Shown here one piece after another: positions 59,395 to 64,000 of a DNA stretch of 64,000 bases. Under the pieces are notes generated by a model that was not told the origin of the DNA, did no database searches, and saw only the letters and a program-made list of their open reading frames with translations. Source of the DNA: Malachius bipustulatus (lineage: Eukaryota; Arthropoda; Insecta; Coleoptera; Melyridae); assembly GCA_910589415.1 (NCBI GenBank), contig OU342638.1:1-64000 (forward strand), given 5' to 3'. Each line of letters opens with the position of its first letter. Position 1 is the stretch's first letter. Position numbers and translations under genes: made by a program.

Positions 59395-62300
59395 CCGCTA
59401 ACGGTCATTGGTGGGCCGCTAACGCAGCAAAGTGAGTATCGCTAGCGCAGTTGGCGTGTGGATTCCAGGATTGCAAGAAAGTAATAAAAATGAACGGAGA
59501 TCGCGACGCTAGCGGCCATTGGTGGGCCGCTAACGGTCATTGGTGCTTCGCTAATGCAGCCCAGGTGCGTGTCGCTAGCGCAGTTGGCGTGTGGATTCCG
59601 AGATTGCATAAAAGTAATAAAAATGAACGCTAGCGGCCATTGGTGGGCCGCTAACGGTCATTGGTGTGCCGCTAACGCAGCCCAAGTGCGTGTCGCTAGC
59701 GCAGTTGGCATGTGGATTCCAGGATTGCAAGAAAGTAATAAAAATCAACGGAGATCGCGACGCTAGCGGCCATTGGTGGGCCGCTAACGGTCATTGGTGG
59801 GCCGCTAACGCAGCCCAAGTGCGTGTCGCTAGCGCAGTTGGCATGTGGATTCCAGGATTGCAAGAAAGTAATAAAAATGAACGGAGATCGCGACGCTAGT
59901 GGCCATTGGTGGGCCGCTAACGGTCATTAGTGTGCCGCTAACGCAGCCCATGTGCGTGTCGCTAGCGCAGTTGACATGTGGATTCCAGGATTGCAAGAAA
60001 GTAATAAAAATGAACGGAGATCGCGACGCTAGTGGCCATTGGTGGGCCGCTAACGGTCATTGGTGTGCCGCTAACGCAGCCCAAGTGCGTGTCGCTAGCG
60101 CAGTTGGCATGTGGATTCCAGGATTGCAAGAAAGTAATAAAAATCAACGGAGATCGCGACGCTAGCGGCCATTGGTGGGCCGCTAACGGTCATTGGTGGG
60201 TCGCTAACGCAGCCCAAGTGCGTGTCGCTAGCGCAGTTGCCGTGTGGATTCCAGGATTGCATGAAAGTAATAAAAATGAACGCTACCAGCCATTTATGAG
60301 CCGCTAACGCAGAAAAGTGAGTGTCGCTAGCGTAGTTGTCGTGTGGATTCTTGGATTGCAAGACAGTAATAAAAATGAACGGAGATCGCGACGCTAGCGG
60401 CCATTGGTGGGCTGCTAACGGTCATTGATGGGCCGCTAACGCAGCCCAAGTGCGTGTCGCTTGCGCAGTTGGCGTGTGGATTCCAGGATTGCATAAAAGT
60501 AATAAAAATGTACGCTAGCGGCCATTGGTGGGCCGCTAACTGTCATTGGTGGGCCGCTAACTGTCATTGGTGGGCCGCTAACGCAGCCCAAGTGCAAGTC
60601 GCTAGCGTAGTTGGCGTGAGGATTCCAGGATTGCATAAAAGTAATCAGAATGAATGGAGATCGCGACGCTAGCGGCCATTGGTGGGCCGCTAACGGTCAT
60701 TGGTGGGCCGCTAACGCAGCCCAAGTGCGTGTCGCTAGTGCAGTTGGCGTGTGGATTCCAGGATTGCATAAAAGTAATAAAAATGTACGCTAGCGGCAAT
60801 TGGTGGGACGCTAACTGTCATTGGTGGGCCGCTAACGCAGCCCAAGTGTGTGTCGCTAGCGTAGTTAGCGTGTTGATTCCAGGATTGTATAAAAGTAATA
60901 AGAATGAATGAAGATCGCGACGCTAGCGGCCATTGGTGGGCCGCTAGCGGCCATTGGTGGGCCGCTAACGGTCATTGGTGGGCCGCTAACGAAAAATGAA
61001 CGCCATTGGTGGGCCGTTAACGAAAAATGACCCACTTTGGCTGCCCTCTAACGAAAAATGAACGCTAGCGGCCATTGGTGTGCCGCTAACGGTCATTGGT
61101 GGGCCGCTAACGCAGCAAAGTGAGTATCGCTAGCGCAGTTGGCGTGTGGATTCCAGGATTGCAAGAAAGTAATAAAAATGAACGGAGATCGCGACGCTAG
61201 CGGCCATTGGTGGGCCGCTAACGGTCATTGGTGCTTCGCTAATGCAGCCCAGGTGCGTGTCGCTAGCGCAGTTGGCGTGTGGATTCCGAGATTGCATAAA
61301 AGTAATAAAAATGAACGCTAGCGGCCATTGGTGGGCCGCTAACGGTCATTGGTGGGCCGCTAACGCAGCAAAGTGAGTATCGCTAGCGCAGTTGGCGTGT
61401 GGATTCCAGGATTGCAACAAAGTAATAAAAATGAACGGAGATCGCGACGCTAGCGGCCATTGGTTGGACGCTAACGGTCATTGGTGGGCCGCTAACGAAA
61501 AATAAACGCCATTGGTGGGCCGCTAACGAAAAATGAACGCTAGCGGCCATTGGTGGGCCGTTAACGGCCATTGGTGGGCCGCTAACAATCATTGGTGGGC
61601 CGCTAACGCAGCAAAGTGAGTATCGCTAGCGCAGTTGGCGTGTGGATTCCAGGATTGCAAGAAAGTAATAAAAATGAACGGAGATCGCAACGCTAGCGGC
61701 CATTGGTGGGCCGCTAACTGTCATTGGTGGGCCGCTAACGCAGCCCAAGTGCGTGACGCTAGCGCAGTTGGCGTGTGGATTCCATTATTGCATAAAAGTA
61801 ATATAAATCAACGGAGATCGCGACGCTAGCGTCCATTGGTGGGCCGCTAAAGGTAATTGGTGGGCCGCTAACGCAGCAAAGTGAGTGTCGCTAGCGCAGT
61901 TGGCGTGTGGATTCCAGGATTGCATAAAAGTAATAAAAATGAACGGGAAGACGCGACGCTAGCGGCCATTGGTGGGCCGCTAACGGTCACTGGTGGTTCG
62001 CTAACGCAGCCCAGGTGCGTGTCGCTAGCGCAGTTGGCGTGTGGATTCCAGGATTGCATAAAAGTAATGAAAATGAACGCTAGCGGCCATTGGTGGGCCG
62101 CTAACGGTCATTGGTGGGCCGCTAACGCTGCCCAAGTGCGTGTCGCTAGCGCAGTTGGCGTGTGGATTACAGGATTGCATAAAAGTAATAAAAATGAACG
62201 GAGATCGCGACGCTAGCGGCCATTGGTGGGCCGCTAACGGTCATTGGTGGTTCGCTAACGCAGCCCAAGTGCGTGTCGCTAGCGCAGTTGGCGTGTGGAT

Positions 62301-63098
62301 TCCAGGATTGCATGAAAGTAATAAAAATGAACGCTAGCGGCCATTGGTGGGACGCTAACGGTCATTGGTGGGCCGCTAACGCAGCCCAAGTGCGCGTCGC
62401 TAGCGTAGTTGGCGTGTGGATTCCAGGATTGCATAAAAGTAATAAGAATGAACGGAGTTCGCGACGCTAGCGGCCAGTGGTGGGCCGCTAACGGTCATTG
62501 GTGGGCATCTAACGCAGCCCAAGTGCGTGTCGCTAGCGCAGTTGGCGTGTGGATTCCAGGATTGCATGAAAGTAATAAAAATTAACGCTAGCTGCCATTG
62601 GTGGGCCGCCTTCGGTCATTGGTGGGCCGCTAACGCAGCCGAAGTGCGTGTCGCTAGCGCAGTTGGCGTGTGGATTCCAGGATTGCATGAAAGGAATAAA
62701 AATGAACGCTAGCGGCCATTTGTGTGCCCTAGCGGCTATTTGTGGGCCGCTAACGGTCATTGGTGGGCCGCTAACGCAGCCCAAGTGCGTGTCGCTAGCG
62801 CAGTTGGCGTGTGGATTCCAGGATTGCCTAAAAATAATAAAAATGTACGCTAGCGGCAATTGGTGGGACGCTAACTGTCATTGGTGGGCCGCTAACGCAG
62901 CCCAAGTGTGTGTCGCTAGCGTAGTTAGCGTGTTGATTCCAGGATTGTATAAAAGTAATAAGAATGAATGGAGATCGCGACGCTAGCGGCCATTGGTGGG
63001 CCGCTAACGGTCATTGGTGGGCCGCTAACGAAAAATGAACGCCATTGGTGGGCCGTTAACGAAAAATGACCCACTTTGGCTGCCCTCTAACGAAAAAT
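59395..63098. repeat. Large duplicated block, copy 2 (13977-bp offset), unoccupied target site
   Basis: Sister of 45418-49121. At 63093-63098 it reads AAAAAT followed directly by GAACGCTAGC, which is the pre-insertion form of the retroelement target. It lacks the 254-bp gain seen at 55.7-56.2 kb. Confidence 0.88.
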
Positions 63099-64000
63099 GA
63101 ACGCTAGCGGCCATTGGTGTGCCGCTAACGGTCATTGGTGGGCCGCTAACGCAGCAAAGTGAGTATCGCTAGCGCAGTTGGCGTGTGGATTCCAGGATTG
63201 CAAGAAAGTAATAAAAATTAACGGAGATCGCGACGCTAGCGGCCATTGGTGGGCCGCTAATGGTCATTGGTGCTTCGCTAATGCAGCCCAGGTGCGTGTC
63301 GCTAGCGCAGTTGGCGTGTGGATTCCGAGATTGCATAAAAGTAATAAAAATGAACGCTAGCGGCCATTGGTGGGCCGCTAACGGTCATTGGTGTGCCACT
63401 AACGCAGCCCAAGTGCGTGTCGCTAGCGCAGTTGGCATGTGGATTCCAGGATTGCAAGAAAGTAATAAAAATGAACGGAGATCGCGACGCTAGCGGCCAT
63501 TGGTGGGCCGCTAACGGTCATTGGTGGGCCGCTAACGCAGCCCAAGTGCGTGTCGCTAGCGCAGTTGGCATGTGGATTCTAGGATTGCAAGAAAGTAATA
63601 AAAATGAACGGAGATCGCGACGCTAGTGGCCATTGGTGGGCCGCTAACGGTCATTAGTGTGCCGCTAACGCAGCCCATGTGCGTGTCGCTAGCGCAGTTG
63701 GCATGTGGATTCCAGGATTGCAAGAAAGTAATAAAAATGAACGGAGATCGCGACGCTAGTGGCCATTGGTGGGCCGCTAACGGTCATTGGTGTGCCGCTA
63801 ACGCAGCCCAAGTGCGTGTCGCTTGCGCAGTTGGCATGTGGATTCCAGGATTGCAAGAAAGTAATAAAAATCAACGGAGATCGCGACGCTAGCGGCCATT
63901 GGTGGGCCGCTAACGGTCATTGGTGGGTTGCTAACGCAGCCCAAGTGCGTGTCGCTAGCGCAGTTGCCGTGTGGATTCAAGGATTGCATGAAAGTTATAA
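63099..64000. repeat. Satellite at window end, matches 21.0-21.9 kb
   Basis: Variants at 63178, 63260, 63393 and 63626 match 21086, 21168, 21301 and 21534 at 42092 bp. The block is mainly 133-bp monomers and is cut by the window edge. Confidence 0.82.

Larger units (their letters stand above)
52152..64000. repeat. Satellite array, right arm
   Basis: This is the same satellite family, in the same orientation and with the same monomer classes, resuming directly after the retrotransposon. The first bases restore the interrupted monomer at the AAAAAT target site. The arm contains a 1160-bp tandem duplication (52284-54603), 254-bp dimer duplications near 55.7-56.2 kb and 57.05-57.56 kb, and a copy (59395-63098) of the left-arm block that borders the insertion. 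It runs to the window edge, so the array is larger than the window. I see no gene in it. Confidence 0.97.

Noticed and set aside
1..64000. CRISPR array
   Set aside because: Repeats are contiguous 121/133-bp monomers without unique spacers, the context is eukaryotic, and there are no cas genes.
1..64000. CENP-B box in the satellite
   Set aside because: I looked for TTCGNNNNANNCGGG and its complement. TTCGCTAACG and CCCGACGCTAG are the nearest stretches and neither fits the required positions.
1..64000. rDNA spacer, telomeric repeat or tRNA-derived SINE
   Set aside because: I saw no rRNA sequence, short G-rich telomere unit, or A and B box pair.

Overview
The window is eukaryotic, almost certainly metazoan, repetitive DNA. 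About 61 kb is one satellite family, read from 1 to 49121 and again from 52152 to 64000. The two arms are separated by one 5'-truncated non-LTR retrotransposon on the minus strand (about 49122-52151). I see no host gene, tRNA, rRNA, CRISPR array or prokaryotic feature. The retroelement has an apurinic-like endonuclease plus reverse transcriptase of the Jockey/CR1-like group. Its style resembles arthropod elements, but the species cannot be named from sequence alone.

The satellite is hierarchical. Its smallest unit is a 21-bp sub-repeat built around ATTGGTGGGCCGCTAAC. Two sub-repeats plus a roughly 79-bp segment (containing GCTAGCGCAGTTGGCGTGTG and ATTCCAGGATTGC) make a 121-bp monomer. A second monomer class carries 12 extra bases (the GGAGATCGCGAC segment) and is 133 bp. 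The two classes commonly alternate, giving a 254-bp dimer. Longer monomers carry extra AACGAAAAATG blocks. These are combined into higher-order repeats of kilobase length.

Layout: 1-1854 is mixed dimers. 1855-9038 is a near-perfect tandem duplication with a 3592-bp unit. 9039-10254 is dominated by 133-bp monomers. 10484-11189 is a 353-bp tandem duplication. 12430-18241 is a tandem duplication with a 2906-bp unit. 18365-22101 is a displaced copy of about 6516-10252. 22102-37400 is a mosaic of diverged blocks that pair with one another at about 5-6 kb. 37400-42900 is a local expansion of 254-bp units marked by GTAGTAAA. 42900-45417 resembles 25.5-27.4 kb. 45418-49121 is duplicated at 59395-63098. 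52284-54603 is a 1160-bp tandem duplication. 54604-59394 is a further mosaic. 63099-64000 matches 21.0-21.9 kb.

The many short open frames across the array are products of the satellite itself and not genes. The monomer lengths 121 and 133 are both 1 modulo 3, so one sequence is read in rotating frames. The one real coding region is the retrotransposon polyprotein. It is uninterrupted, but it lacks the start of its endonuclease and any ORF1. The insertion left a 6-bp target duplication (AAAAAT), and the matching unoccupied sites can be read in sister repeats at 56918 and 63093.
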